DNA of 56,229 bases from the NCBI GenBank assembly GCA_017987895.1, contig JAGNSU010000014.1:1-56229 (forward strand). The letters run 5' to 3'. Each line of letters begins with the position of its first letter. The first letter of the stretch is position 1. This document shows, piece by piece, positions 26,301 to 34,739 of this stretch. Below the pieces are notes generated by a model that saw only the letters and a program-made list of their open reading frames with translations, was not told the DNA's origin and ran no database searches. This DNA comes from Flavobacteriales bacterium (GTDB lineage Bacteria; Bacteroidota; Bacteroidia; Flavobacteriales_F; PHOS-HE28). The translations under genes were made by a program, and so were the position numbers.

Positions 26301-28081
26301 GTCGACTCACGGATCCCTACGATGACCGCTCCAACGGATACACTGTGGCCCAGGGCGATCATATTGTTGCTCACGGTGCTGGATCCCTGCGGCACGTCGA
26401 TACCCACGATGCTGCCCGCATCGCTGGACACGTTCAGGTTGTAGATGAGGTTCTCGCTCACACCGTTACCACCGGTCCCGCTGCGGTAGCAGATGCCGAT
26501 CACCTCCTTCGGGTTGACATCGGCCGTGTGCGTATTGCGCAGTCCATGGATGGTGTTCCCCGCTACGAAGTGGTTTCCCGCGAGCACGAGGATGCCGATC
26601 ACCGAGGCGTTCACGCCCGTGGAGGCAGGCACCGCAGCGGACATGTTCCTGATCACGTTGCCGGTGAGGGTGGCACTGCCTCCGTTCACCTTGATCCCGC
26701 TCATGTATGTTTCCAGGCTCGTGCTCACATTTGTGATGGAACCGTCCATCGTTCCGCCGATCGTGTTGCCCGTGGCCGTCCAGTTCCCCAGGCTGGCCTG
26801 CAATGCCGTGAAGCGCAAGTGGGAGGTCCCCACCTGGCAGAGAGTGATCCCGCCGATGTTGTTGTTGTTCGAGGTGAAGGGGCTGGTGCTGTTGCAGATG
26901 ATGCCCAGCACATCGCTCACATCCGGCGAGTTGGAGGTAACGGAGATCGAACCGGTAGTGGTGAGGCTTCCGATGGTGTTGCCATTGCACACCGCCAGAC
27001 CCAGGCGTATGAAGATGCCGACGAAGGGTCCGGCTGCGTTCGCATAGAATGGGCGGGCGTAGATGTTGTAGCCCGCGATGGTGTTGGAGGAGATGTTCGA
27101 GGCGACGGTGGTGCCCACCTCGAAGATCTCGATCCCCTTCACGATGGGATTGGAGTAGGCGTTCGAGTTGATGGCATAGACCCCTGTGCCCGTGCTGGAG
27201 GCGTAGCCGATCGTATTGCCTGTGATCTGAAAGTTGTTGCCCGTGGTGCCGACCAAGATCCCATGATGATCTCCATTGTTGCCCCCGTTATAGGTGCGGC
27301 TGGCGGTCTGGTAGAGGCGATTGTTCGAAATGGTCCAATCCGTGTTGCCCACGCTCACAAGAATGCCGGTACTGCTGGTTCCGTCAGCGAAATAGTCGAA
27401 GATGTTGCACTGTGTGACCGTGACCCCGCTATTGAAGATCGCCGCCGTTCCAGTGGAGCCCTGGGCGAAAACGTGATGCTGTGCCAGCCCGGCCGCGGTC
27501 GGGCCCAGGTCGCATAGACTGATGGTGTTGCCATCGTTCCCACTGCTGATGCCACCCATGATCATAACGGTCGCGCTTAGTCCGTTACTGACCTGTGTGG
27601 ATGAACCACGGAGCGAGCAGCGCGTGATCAGATTGTTCGACGCGTCGTTGACCAACCGGATCGCGGCGGTGTTCGCGGTCGAAGCATTCGAGGTGTTCGA
27701 GATGGTGAGTGCGTTGCCCGCGCTGTTCAGCCCGTCAATGGTGACCAGGTCGGCGCCCGAGAGATCGATCACCGGCGTTCCTGCAAGTTGCCCGGTGATG
27801 GTGCGCGCCGCTCCTCCGTTCGGTTTGATCAGCACCGAGGTCCAGGTCCCGGCGTTCAATACCGCCGGTTGCGTTTCGGTAGTGCTCGCATTGATGTTCA
27901 CCATGATCGTGCTTCCCGTTTGCGCACCGCCGTTCAATGCAACGAACGCCGCGCGCAACGTGGTGTAGGAGCCGTTCCCGCTAAGCGCTCCGGACACCAC
28001 TACGTTCTGGGCGGAGAGCACGCAAGAGAGCACGAAGGCGCTCGAGACGAAAGCGAATCGCAACCCACTTGGGACGCGCAT
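23342..28081 (-). CDS. Giant surface protein: beta-helix, Ig-like modules, shared C-terminal domain
   Basis: A 1579-residue exported protein; the start at 28081 gives the signal peptide MRVPSGLRFAFVSSAFVLSC. Residues ~40-770 are Asn/Ser/Thr/Gly-rich with recurring VxxNxIxxx and NTIGG units (VSNNMIALGHSVSVG, FVAGNTIHGL), the mark of a right-handed parallel beta-helix. The middle (residues ~780-1330) holds Ig/PKD-like modules with Cys pairs (GCASVPATTTLVVKPG, CNDGDPNTFNDVL). The last ~245 residues form the domain shared with three neighbours, ending with two copies of KYAGSANDRD and the terminus AQLP. No ordinary T9SS type A tail is present; the shared domain probably takes that place. A role in adhesion or matrix is inference. 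The long plus-strand frames over it are shadows. Confidence 0.85.
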   Translation of the reverse strand: MRVPSGLRFAFVSSAFVLSCVLSAQNVVVSGALSGNGSYTTLRAAFVALNGGAQTGSTIMVNINASTTETQPAVLNAGTWTSVLIKPNGGAARTITGQLAGTPVIDLSGADLVTIDGLNSAGNALTISNTSNASTANTAAIRLVNDASNNLITRCSLRGSSTQVSNGLSATVMIMGGISSGNDGNTISLCDLGPTAAGLAQHHVFAQGSTGTAAIFNSGVTVTQCNIFDYFADGTSSTGILVSVGNTDWTISNNRLYQTASRTYNGGNNGDHHGILVGTTGNNFQITGNTIGYASSTGTGVYAINSNAYSNPIVKGIEIFEVGTTVASNISSNTIAGYNIYARPFYANAAGPFVGIFIRLGLAVCNGNTIGSLTTTGSISVTSNSPDVSDVLGIICNSTSPFTSNNNNIGGITLCQVGTSHLRFTALQASLGNWTATGNTIGGTMDGSITNVSTSLETYMSGIKVNGGSATLTGNVIRNMSAAVPASTGVNASVIGILVLAGNHFVAGNTIHGLRNTHTADVNPKEVIGICYRSGTGGNGVSENLIYNLNVSSDAGSIVGIDVPQGSSTVSNNMIALGHSVSVGAVIVGIRESTSSVHSAFHNSVYIAGTALTGSSGSFGLSGASGTGFKNYRNNILVNARSSGGSTGSHFAITLPSGSTTGLDCNNNLLLATGNSGSLGRYALVAYKTMQQWRTATNRDQASVSGDARFVAPTASVPDLHIAASPASFAEGQGVNASTVAQDFDGQTRSGLTPTDIGADAGNFTARAQCGGTPPAGTISGQSNVCANAGRELSFSNGSTDLGLSYQWRSSTAPGGPFNTVLGTDIVQNTGVQAVTTYYQVTTTCSSGGGTNVTTPFAVTVTPLPVATAANNGPTCTNTAAQLTGTSTTGLTHAWTGPNNFSSAALSPAVPAVQLAADGVYTLITTTADGCASVPATTTLVVKPGPIMSYTGVSPTPTCLNGNAQLNANAATYTPAKQLTFTAATGTLDPMSGAITALSTPNSTAPSAPLNIGFAFPFNATTYTQFSVSPSGWMLLGGGTATTQTFASVQSSTNTPKIYPFWSDIMLGANGNVKYVVTGSAPNRILKVQWFVPLPGYIQNFAANATFQAWLYEADGRIDFRYGAMPNPEADVIAVGITVDFSNFQSITIVGGTVSTTVPNNDNFSSPTNGTRYTFSASPVTYAWSPNTFLNNANLQNPTASNINVPSQAYTVTATNALGCSTTGNATITTQGISVATITGSLYVCGAGNTTLTAVGQGGLGPYTYLWNAGAQTTASIATDTAGTFNCTVTDACGLQAVANANVTFSSVGNACNDGDPNTFNDVLVAPCTCQGVLVRLNARALLEGPLDARSLLMRDDLRLLPSFPLTEPYTALGLPTVGGGVNTIAPTVLTVAGNDAIVDWVLIELRTGVNGATVAVRRPALLQRDGDVVALDGQSTPTLPTAAGNYHVAIRHRNHLGAMTATAVALSATAVTVDLSLASTAAYGTDARKDMFGPLALWAGDVNASSQLKYAGSANDRDPILTAIGGSIPTNTLSGQYRKEDINMNGQVKYAGSANDRDILLQNIGGSVPTAVRNAQLP
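23345..23560 (-). repeat. Shared C-terminal repeat, copy 1 (72 codons)
   Basis: This segment encodes the last 72 residues of the giant surface protein (QLKYAGSANDRDPIL through NAQLP). It is nearly identical to 28274-28489, 33396-33611 and 37348-37563, at both protein and DNA level. Confidence 0.9.
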
Positions 28082-28166
28082 GAGGCTGGAAGGATGTGAT
28101 GTGGTGATCGACCGGAAGGGATAAAATGCCATGTGCGCGTTCGAAAGGATATGATCAAATATCGGT

Positions 28167-28180
28167 GGATCGCGCGATCC
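28167..28180. repeat. Perfect 14-bp palindrome upstream of the giant gene
   Basis: GGATCGCGCGATCC lies 86 bp before the start of the giant surface-protein gene. It could be an operator or chance in GC-rich DNA. Confidence 0.3.
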
Positions 28181-28270
28181 GATCACCGTCTCCGACGGAA
28201 GCGGATCCAGGAGCGGGCACTTTGGCCAAGGCGTTGCCCTTGGTGAGAGGATCGGGAGGGCTTGAGGGGC

Positions 28271-29266
28271 TTACGGCAACTGCGCGTTCCGTACCGCCGT
28301 AGGCACACTGCCCCCGATGTTCTGCAAGAGGATATCGCGATCGTTCGCGCTGCCGGCGTATTTCACCTGCCCGTTCATGTTGATGTCCTCTTTGCGGTAC
28401 TGGCCGCTCAACGTATTGGTGGGTATGCTACCACCGATCGCGGTGAGGATGGGATCGCGATCGTTCGCACTGCCAGCATACTTGAGTTGCTTGTTGAAGT
28501 TCACATCACCGGCCCAGAGCACTTGTGCGGGGAAGGTGCCTGTGATGGCTTTGCGCGCATTGGTGCCATAGGTGTTGGTGGATGCCAATGTGAGGTCGAC
28601 GCTGGTGGACGAGTTGCTGAGCGGAACACCGGTCAGCGTCATTGCGCCCAAGTGGTTGCGGTGGCGAACAGCCACATGGTAGTTGGCGGCAGGTGCGTTG
28701 AAGGCGACGGGAGAAATTCCATCGGGGGCCACCACATCGCCATCGCGTTGCAGCAACGCACAACGAGACTCCACCACGGTGGCGGGGGTAGCGGTGTTGC
28801 GCAGTTCCACCAGTACCCAATCCACCACGGCATTACCACCGGTAATGGCCAGCACCTGTGCGGTGGTGGCCTCACCGCCACCGCCCACAAACACGTAGCC
28901 GAGCGCGGTGTAAGGTTCAGCTAGGGGCACGAGGCTGGCACTGCGCAGGGCATCGCTCATCAAACCGGTGGTGCTGTTGTAAGGGCCTTGCAGCGCTGCG
29001 GAAAGGTTGAGGCGCAGTTTCAAGGTGGCGGGCTGCTGGTAGCCTTGCGTGACCAGCCCTCCTGGAACCGTGCCCGAGCCGATGACCGGCTCGCCCACGG
29101 ACCAGCTCACGGAACCGCCGGGTACAGCGCCGGTGCCGCCGCCGGTGGAGAAGAGGGTTTGGGCGGAGACAACCTCGGCGAGCATCAGCGCTGCGCAACA
29201 TGCAGTGCCGCTGATCCATCGCGAAAAACGCTGATCCATCGCCAAGGTGTTCGATGTGCTTTCCAT
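28271..29266 (-). CDS. Small exported protein carrying the shared C-terminal domain
   Basis: A 331-residue exported protein; the start at 29266 (MESTSNTLAMDQRFSRWISG) gives a signal peptide ending VVSAQ; ATG 29236 is an alternative. A short N-terminal unit (TLFSTGGGTGAVPGGSVSW, GSGTVPGGLVTQGYQQP) is of a kind found at the start of many Bacteroidota T9SS proteins. Nearly all the rest (~245 residues) is the shared domain: LRLNLSAALQGPYN, EPYTALGY, NAVVDWVLVELRN, CALLQRDGDVV, RHRNHLGAMT, then the double KYAGSANDRD unit. It is thus close to a stand-alone version of the domain. Its start lies 2 bp after the stop of the upstream subtilase, so the two are translationally linked. Confidence 0.85.
   Translation of the reverse strand: MESTSNTLAMDQRFSRWISGTACCAALMLAEVVSAQTLFSTGGGTGAVPGGSVSWSVGEPVIGSGTVPGGLVTQGYQQPATLKLRLNLSAALQGPYNSTTGLMSDALRSASLVPLAEPYTALGYVFVGGGGEATTAQVLAITGGNAVVDWVLVELRNTATPATVVESRCALLQRDGDVVAPDGISPVAFNAPAANYHVAVRHRNHLGAMTLTGVPLSNSSTSVDLTLASTNTYGTNARKAITGTFPAQVLWAGDVNFNKQLKYAGSANDRDPILTAIGGSIPTNTLSGQYRKEDINMNGQVKYAGSANDRDILLQNIGGSVPTAVRNAQLP
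28274..28489 (-). repeat. Shared C-terminal repeat, copy 2 (72 codons)
   Basis: Encodes the last 72 residues of the 331-aa protein. I count 17 differences in 216 bp against the copy at 33396-33611, most of them silent. Confidence 0.9.
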
Positions 29267-29268
29267 AG

Positions 29269-31158
29269 TCAATTGCAGGATTGGATACGACCGATAAAAC
29301 TGGTGCCAGATGCCGCCTTGAACCCCGGTTTCAAGGAGACAGCAACCCCCGCTTGGTAAGTGACCGCACTTCCTGCTGGCACAATGCCTTGGGAGCCGAT
29401 CGCACCTTGGGCATTGTAAGTGCCAGGAACAATGTTGTTGGGTCCATGGTTCACGAAGAAGTTGCACGCGTTGTTCTGCCCATTGATAAGCAGCGAGTAG
29501 GGCTGTAACCCACCACTGACCGAACCTTCCGCATTCACATACACATCATATGTGCCCGCTGGGATCCCCGAACGGTACACCATTTCCACGTTGTCCTTGT
29601 CGTTGTCGCCGTGCACGGCATTGGCGTCCGGGTTGGCCGTGTCCAGCACAAAGGGGAAGTACGTGACGCCTCCAGGGCCGATCACCCGGAGGTCCAGGTC
29701 GTTCACCAGTTTGGCGGTCGGGTCGTTGTGAACGGATGTATTGGTGCCAGCCACATCCGTGTAGCATAGCGTAACACGGAACGCGCCGGTGGTGTTGAAG
29801 CTGTAGACGTATCCTGTGTTGCCCGGGAACTCCAGAATGCGACTGGTCTGCACGCCGTTCCAGGCCACATCCTCATTGATCACGCGACCGCATTCGCTCG
29901 CGTTGAGCAGGCCCCAGCCATAGGTGACATCCGGCCCCGGGTTGCCGAGGTCAGCGGCAGTGTGGATCGCCAACCCTTTCAAGGTGGCGCTGCGCATGAA
30001 CAAGCCCACGTTCCCATTACGTTTTTCATACGCTTCTTGCATCAGCAATAAGGACCCGGCCACGTTCGGTGAGGCCATCGATGTACCTGTATAGGTGTCG
30101 TACGCGCTGTTGGAACTTGATACTGCGCTGTACAGGTCCGTTCCTTTCCCACAGATATCGGGCTTTACGCGGCCATCATCCGTCATCCCCCTGCTGGAAC
30201 TGGGATTGATCGTGGAGTTCGCCTGCAGATTCCCGACCGTGAGCGCGTTCTTGGCAATGGCCCTATCCGATATGTTGCATCGTTGTGTGCCATCCCCTGC
30301 CGGATGCAGCGCCGGGTTCCACGATACCGGTGTGCCTGAGGAGCCGTCCCTTACTGTGGACCCCGAACTTGGATTACTTGTGTTATCGTTCCCTGCTGCG
30401 ACCACCGGGAGGTAGAACGGAGCAGATGCACACGTCAGATCCGTAGCTCGGGCAATGTCATCGTACCGGCCCTGGCCCGGATCATCGCCGCCGGCGACGA
30501 ACTGTGCCGCACCCCCGTTCCACTGCCACAGGTTATCCGTCCACCGGTATCCGTAATCGATCCCATAGGAGTGGTTGGATACCAGCAGGTTCAATGGGCT
30601 CCCTGCGGACGCGGCCATTTCAGCCTGATCGTTGTCCCAATTGAATTGGAACAAGCTGGCTTGAGGAGCCATGCCCCGCGAGGTTGTGGCACCGGGTGGG
30701 GAGCCGATCAACGTGCCCGCTACGTGTGTCGCATGGTCACCAAGAGGCGATTGGGCGTCGCCGTAGAACAGCCTTCCTACAAGGTCTTGGTGGGTACTGC
30801 GCGCATGGTTCTCATCCCACTCACCCATCCACATGTTCAGCCCTTGAACCCCCATATTATTCCGGAGTGCGATGGTTTGGGTCAACCCGGCGGCGGCATC
30901 ATTGCTGGTCGAGTAGTACAACGGCCGACCATCCTCTCCGATGTACTGAAGTCCTTCTATAGGCCAGCCCTTCTCGCGCGCGATCCTGAGCGCCTCCACG
31001 TGGGCTATCCAATACCTGCTGCTGTCTTCCTTCGCGAGGCGCTGCAAGGCTTCATCATTCGTATTGGCCCGGATGTAGGTCTTGTCCTTTTGAGCAAGCG
31101 CTGCAATGGGCTGCGCGATCGCGAAGGCGACAAGAAGCACTAGTGCGACGGTCTTCAT
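29269..31158 (-). CDS. Subtilisin-like (S8) exported serine protease
   Basis: A 629-residue exported protease; the start at 31158 gives the signal peptide MKTVALVLLVAFAIAQPIAA. The S8 catalytic domain shows the His motif DHATHVAGTLIGSPPG and the Ser motif YTGTSMASPNVAGSLLL, with the oxyanion Asn in VVAAGNDNTS. The catalytic Asp is probably in the unusual NMWMGEWDENHARSTHQDL, where the usual D-T/S-G is replaced, as in some Bacteroidota subtilases. After the catalytic domain comes a P-domain-like beta region (FRVTLCYTDVAGTNTSVHND, KLVNDLDLRV). The end (AVSLKPGFKAASGTSFIGRI) is a 3-coathanger-stack-type tail common in exported Bacteroidota proteins. It is directly followed by the 331-aa shared-domain gene. 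Confidence 0.88.
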   Translation of the reverse strand: MKTVALVLLVAFAIAQPIAALAQKDKTYIRANTNDEALQRLAKEDSSRYWIAHVEALRIAREKGWPIEGLQYIGEDGRPLYYSTSNDAAAGLTQTIALRNNMGVQGLNMWMGEWDENHARSTHQDLVGRLFYGDAQSPLGDHATHVAGTLIGSPPGATTSRGMAPQASLFQFNWDNDQAEMAASAGSPLNLLVSNHSYGIDYGYRWTDNLWQWNGGAAQFVAGGDDPGQGRYDDIARATDLTCASAPFYLPVVAAGNDNTSNPSSGSTVRDGSSGTPVSWNPALHPAGDGTQRCNISDRAIAKNALTVGNLQANSTINPSSSRGMTDDGRVKPDICGKGTDLYSAVSSSNSAYDTYTGTSMASPNVAGSLLLMQEAYEKRNGNVGLFMRSATLKGLAIHTAADLGNPGPDVTYGWGLLNASECGRVINEDVAWNGVQTSRILEFPGNTGYVYSFNTTGAFRVTLCYTDVAGTNTSVHNDPTAKLVNDLDLRVIGPGGVTYFPFVLDTANPDANAVHGDNDKDNVEMVYRSGIPAGTYDVYVNAEGSVSGGLQPYSLLINGQNNACNFFVNHGPNNIVPGTYNAQGAIGSQGIVPAGSAVTYQAGVAVSLKPGFKAASGTSFIGRIQSCN

Positions 31159-31192
31159 GTTGAAGTAGGCTTTGGGGGGATGGGTCCGACGT

Positions 31193-32971
31193 TCACTTGC
31201 TTCCGCCAACCATGGCCTCCAAACGTGTGATGCGTTCTGACATCTCTCGCTTCAGCGCTTCCACTTCCTTCTCCTTGGCGATGGCATGCAGGGTGAGTTC
31301 CTCCACCTTCTCCAGCAGGATCTTGTTCAGTTCACCCAAGCCCACGCCGTTCAGTTCCACCTCGCAGGCACTGGGCACATTGGGCAGGTGGCCGTTGGCG
31401 GCGATGTAGGCCTCCACTTCGGCCAACGGCATCAGGCGATAGTCCTGCTCGAAAACGTAATCCGGGAATCCGGCAAGCGTGACCTCCACCTCCTTGCAAG
31501 TGATCTTGCCGTTCACCGCGAGCTTCGACTGGGGGGTGGTGGTGCCGATGCCCACGTTTCCGCCCGCGGGCATCAAGACCAAATTTCCGCCACTCGTATT
31601 GTCAATTGTAGCGGCACCATTACTGGCTTTGTAGAACAATAGATTGGCGCCGGCCATCTCGATCTTCATCGCCGGGCTTGAAATCGAAGACGTTGCATGA
31701 TTGAGCAGCAGGCGCGCGTTCCCCGGACTCGCAGTTCCGATGCCCACATTTCCGTTCTGCAGGATGGAGATGCGTGGAACGTCACCGGTGGATTCGATGT
31801 GGTAGGCATCGTCGGCACCGAGCCCGATGTCGAAATAGTTCGAGTTGCCCACCGTGGAGAAGCGCTGCTGTGGCCGGAAGTTGTTGCGGCCCACGATATC
31901 CGTCACCACCACGTTGCTTCCACTTCCCGCCCAACTGCGAACCACGAAAGAACCATCGGCTTTGTGCGTTTCGAACGGCCCGCCAGGTGAGCTGGTACCG
32001 ATGCCTACTTCGCCCGTGTTCCTGAGGGTCATCAGGGCAACACCGGAGGCGTTCTGGAAAGCCGTCGCACCGGACAGGGAACCTGTGTTCTTCAAGACCA
32101 CCTCGCCGGTGCTTCCGCCGTCCCAAAGGATATCCTCGCCGTTCCCCGTCAGTAGGGACAAGGAACGCCCAGCGCCGCCGAAGGTGGCCGTGGTAAAGGG
32201 TGCGGAGGGCGCGTTGAATCCCATTTCACCGGTGGGTTCGATCACCAGGTTCTGGTTGCCCTGCGTACCAAGGGTGAGGCGGTTGGTGGAAGAGATGTGA
32301 GAAGATCCAGGCAGGGCACCTGTTCCGGAATTCCCCTTGCCGATGGAGAGGAAGGGATACTGCGGTTCCACATCATCATAGAACTCGATCTTCGATGCTC
32401 CGTTGGGGTCGGTGTTGCGGAAGGAAGCGACACCATCCGCACTGTTCGCCTCTACGTGCAGTTTGAAGAAGGGTGTGGTGGTGCCGATGCCCACGTTGCC
32501 GGTGTTCGTGTTGCTCAGGTCGTTGCCCAAGAGCGACCATCCGGAAGCGCTGCTCCCGCTGGTAAGAGCGTGCATGGCGAAAGGCACGGCTTTGAACGCG
32601 GCACCGCCAAGAACCGCATAGTTGGTGCCGCCTGTTATGTCCACGGACACGGTGTAGTTCATCACGCTATTGGTCCAATCCAACGCGGAGAAGGTGGGGA
32701 TCACGGAGCCTACCTCCGGTGTGCCCTGCCCGATGGTGAGGCTGATCAGGCCGTGCGCATCGGTGGTTACACTGTGGGTTTCACTGTATCCGGCGGCAAT
32801 GCCGGGGTAGATCTGCACCCGGACCCCCACGGCCTGGTTGGGCAACGGATCGCCAGCCGCGTTGCGGATCACCGCCTGGTAGTTGAAGCCGTTGTAGTTG
32901 GCGCTCTGAGCCAACACATGCACCGATACGGTGCAGAGGGCGATGGCGATAAGAAGGAAGCGTGATCGCAT
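31193..32971 (-). CDS. Tail-fibre-like exported protein with C-terminal coiled coil
   Basis: A 592-residue exported protein with the signal peptide MRSRFLLIAIALCTVSVHVLAQ. Residues ~25-120 (NYNGFNYQAVIRNAAGDPLP, GLISLTIGQGTPEVGS) form an N-terminal beta domain typical of Bacteroidota tail-fibre-like proteins. The middle has repeated NVGIGTTTP and GEVGIGTSSPGG units, each opening a beta repeat. Near the end, AGFPDYVFEQDYRLMPLAEV, HLPNVPSACEV and GLGELNKILLEKVEELTLH lead into a coiled coil. The family is often annotated as tail fibre domain, but no Ser-Lys S74 pair is apparent here. It is probably a trimeric surface fibre; the partner is unknown. It lies 34 bp upstream of the subtilase start. 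Confidence 0.82.
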   Translation of the reverse strand: MRSRFLLIAIALCTVSVHVLAQSANYNGFNYQAVIRNAAGDPLPNQAVGVRVQIYPGIAAGYSETHSVTTDAHGLISLTIGQGTPEVGSVIPTFSALDWTNSVMNYTVSVDITGGTNYAVLGGAAFKAVPFAMHALTSGSSASGWSLLGNDLSNTNTGNVGIGTTTPFFKLHVEANSADGVASFRNTDPNGASKIEFYDDVEPQYPFLSIGKGNSGTGALPGSSHISSTNRLTLGTQGNQNLVIEPTGEMGFNAPSAPFTTATFGGAGRSLSLLTGNGEDILWDGGSTGEVVLKNTGSLSGATAFQNASGVALMTLRNTGEVGIGTSSPGGPFETHKADGSFVVRSWAGSGSNVVVTDIVGRNNFRPQQRFSTVGNSNYFDIGLGADDAYHIESTGDVPRISILQNGNVGIGTASPGNARLLLNHATSSISSPAMKIEMAGANLLFYKASNGAATIDNTSGGNLVLMPAGGNVGIGTTTPQSKLAVNGKITCKEVEVTLAGFPDYVFEQDYRLMPLAEVEAYIAANGHLPNVPSACEVELNGVGLGELNKILLEKVEELTLHAIAKEKEVEALKREMSERITRLEAMVGGSK

Positions 32972-33007
32972 TTGGGTGGTTGTTCTGTGGTTACAGGGAC
33001 CTGCGAT

Positions 33008-33015
33008 GCAAAATA
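33008..33015 (-). promoter_or_regulatory. Candidate -7 element of the tail-fibre-like gene
   Basis: On the minus strand TATTTTGC lies 36 bp before the start at 32971. The same octamer precedes the SHOCT-protein gene at 40680-40687 with similar spacing. Confidence 0.4.
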
Positions 33016-33083
33016 GAGGTATTCAAGCAAGCCGGCCGATCGAGGATCCCAATGATGTTCCGGCGCCCACATGATCGGAACCA

Positions 33084-33383
33084 ATGATGCGCGGGCGTGG
33101 CCCTCATCCGCGAGCAGTTCAAGGACGTGAAGATCCCAAGGTGCTTAAGCTCTTCACCCAGCGCGGTGGTGCATCCTCCAAGGCTGTGGACTTCCACCTC
33201 ACCGACCGTGAAGTGGAGACCCTCCGCTACTTGGTGGATGGCTACAGCTACAAGATGATCGCGGAGAAGTGCGGCATCAGCGACGCCACGGGGAACACGC
33301 ATGTGAGCCACATGTACGAGAAGCTCCAGGTGAAGAGCGTGGTGGGCGCGGTGAGTTTGGCGGTGCGCGAAGGGTTGGTGTGA
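33084..33383 (+). pseudogene. Response-regulator remnant: LuxR/NarL-type HTH
   Basis: The 99-codon frame ends with an intact LuxR-type helix-turn-helix (HLTDREVETLRYLVDGYSYK, MIAEKCGISDATGNTHVSHM, YEKLQVKSVVGAVSLAVREG), preceded by a typical linker (KVLKLFTQR). The receiver domain is missing. In another frame the bases just upstream (from ~33096) read VALIREQFKDVKIP, which resembles the middle of a NarL-type receiver domain. I read this as an internal deletion and frameshift that fused a receiver fragment to the HTH. If translated as a short HTH protein it could still bind DNA. It is convergent with and 9 bp from the next gene. Confidence 0.6.
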
Positions 33384-33392
33384 TCTTTCTCA

Positions 33393-34673
33393 CTACGGCA
33401 ACTGCGCGTTCCTTGTCGCCGTGGGCACACTGCCCCCGATGTTCTGCAAGAGGATATCGCGATCGTTCGCGCTGCCGGCGTACTTCACCTGCCCGTTCAT
33501 GTTGATGTCCTCCTTACGGTATTGGCCGCTCAACGTGTTGGTAGGTATGCTACCACCGATGGCGGTGAGGATGGGGTCACGATCGTTGGCACTGCCCGCG
33601 TACTTCAGTTGGTTGTTGAAGGTGACGTCGCCTGCCCAGAGCGCTTGCGTGGGGAAGGCGCCTGTGATGGACTTGCGCGCGTTGGTGCCGTAGGTGGCCG
33701 TAGAGGCCAAGGCAAGATCCACTGGCGTGGTAGAAAGCCCGAGGGCCGTGGCATTAACCGTCATCACGCCCAAGTGGTTCCGGTGGCGTAGCGCCACGTT
33801 GTAATTGCCAGGCGGCTGGTTGAAGGTGAGCGGTGAGACACCGTCCGTGGCCACGATATCGCCATCGCGTTGGATGAGGGCGCTGCGGGTGGCGAGCACA
33901 TTGGTGGGTGTTGTGGCATCGCGCAGCTCCACGGCTACCCAATCGACGATAGCGTTGTTGCCGGTGGTGGCCAGTACGGCAGGCGCGGTGCTTTCCGCAC
34001 CGCCGCCGCCCACCTGCGCATAGCCGAGTGCCGTGTACGGTTCAGTGGTGGGCACAATGCCCGCAACGCGCAACGCATCGCTCATCTGCCCGGTGGTGCT
34101 GCTGTACGGTCCTTCCAACACTCCGCGCAGGGCCAGCAGCAGGTATGTTGGCTGTTGGTTGCTGAGGAGCGAGGCCACATCGCCACGCCCGTTACCACCG
34201 GCGAAGATGTTCGAGGCGATAGGTACCGGGGTGATCAGTGAGGCCACATCACCTCGGCCACTGCCACCAGTGAAGATGTTCGACGCGATGGGCGCGGGCG
34301 TGATCAGCGAGGCCACATCGCCACGGCCGTTGCCTCCTACGAAGATGTTCGATGCGATGGGCGTTGGTGTGATCAGCGAGGCCACATCACCGCGCCCGTT
34401 ACCGCCGACGAAGATGTTCGATGCGATGGGCGTCGGGGTGATGAGCGAGGCCACATCACCACGGCCATTCCCACCGGTGAAGATGTTGGATACGACAGGT
34501 GCGGGTGTGATGAGCGAGGCCACATCCCCACGGCCGTTGCCGCCGGTGAAGATGTTGGATATGACAGGCATTGGTGTGATGAGAGAAGCCGCTTCGCCAC
34601 GGCCATAGCCGCCGCTCCACTGTGCAAATAGCCAGAGCGGGTACAAAAGGACCAATGTGAACAGTGCTCTCAT
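33393..34673 (-). CDS. Exported protein with tandem GGNGRGD repeats and shared C-terminal domain
   Basis: A 426-residue exported protein. The signal peptide is MRALFTLVLLYPLWLFAQ. Residues 21-158 are six perfect-length 23-residue units of the form GGNGRGDVASLITPxPIASN-IFx, with a partial seventh. The first reads GRGE, the others GRGD. The rest is the shared ~240-residue C-terminal domain: LLALRGVLEGPYSS, EPYTALGYAQVGGGG, NAIVDWVAVELRD, ALIQRDGDIV, RHRNHLGVMT, then the double KYAGSANDRD unit ending NAQLP. The repeat units resemble the GG-x-GRGD linkers of Bacteroidota surface proteins. The repeats probably act as a stalk; the RGD triplets could be incidental. Confidence 0.85.
   Translation of the reverse strand: MRALFTLVLLYPLWLFAQWSGGYGRGEAASLITPMPVISNIFTGGNGRGDVASLITPAPVVSNIFTGGNGRGDVASLITPTPIASNIFVGGNGRGDVASLITPTPIASNIFVGGNGRGDVASLITPAPIASNIFTGGSGRGDVASLITPVPIASNIFAGGNGRGDVASLLSNQQPTYLLLALRGVLEGPYSSTTGQMSDALRVAGIVPTTEPYTALGYAQVGGGGAESTAPAVLATTGNNAIVDWVAVELRDATTPTNVLATRSALIQRDGDIVATDGVSPLTFNQPPGNYNVALRHRNHLGVMTVNATALGLSTTPVDLALASTATYGTNARKSITGAFPTQALWAGDVTFNNQLKYAGSANDRDPILTAIGGSIPTNTLSGQYRKEDINMNGQVKYAGSANDRDILLQNIGGSVPTATRNAQLP
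33396..33611 (-). repeat. Shared C-terminal repeat, copy 3 (72 codons)
   Basis: Encodes the last 72 residues of the RGD-repeat protein; differs from the other copies mainly at silent positions. Confidence 0.9.
34200..34613 (-). repeat. Six tandem 69-bp coding repeats
   Basis: Six in-frame 69-bp units encode the 23-residue GGNGRGD repeat, and a partial seventh continues to about 34168. Units 3 and 4 are identical in protein sequence, which suggests recent duplication. Copy number could change by slippage or recombination without breaking the frame. Confidence 0.9.
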
Positions 34674-34739
34674 GGTGGGCGGCAGAGTCCCTGTGCCGAT
34701 TTGTTTGTAGGAACAGGTCGTTGTTTTTATTCCCTGCGG

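Noticed and set aside
25919..27517. 532-codon plus-strand frame over the giant surface protein
   Set aside because: His/Arg/Val-rich noise opposite an obvious beta-helix repeat region; no family character.
34200..34613. RGD repeats as evidence for binding to animal integrins
   Set aside because: GGxGRGD units occur widely in Bacteroidota surface proteins and nothing here shows a host; kept only as a repeat.
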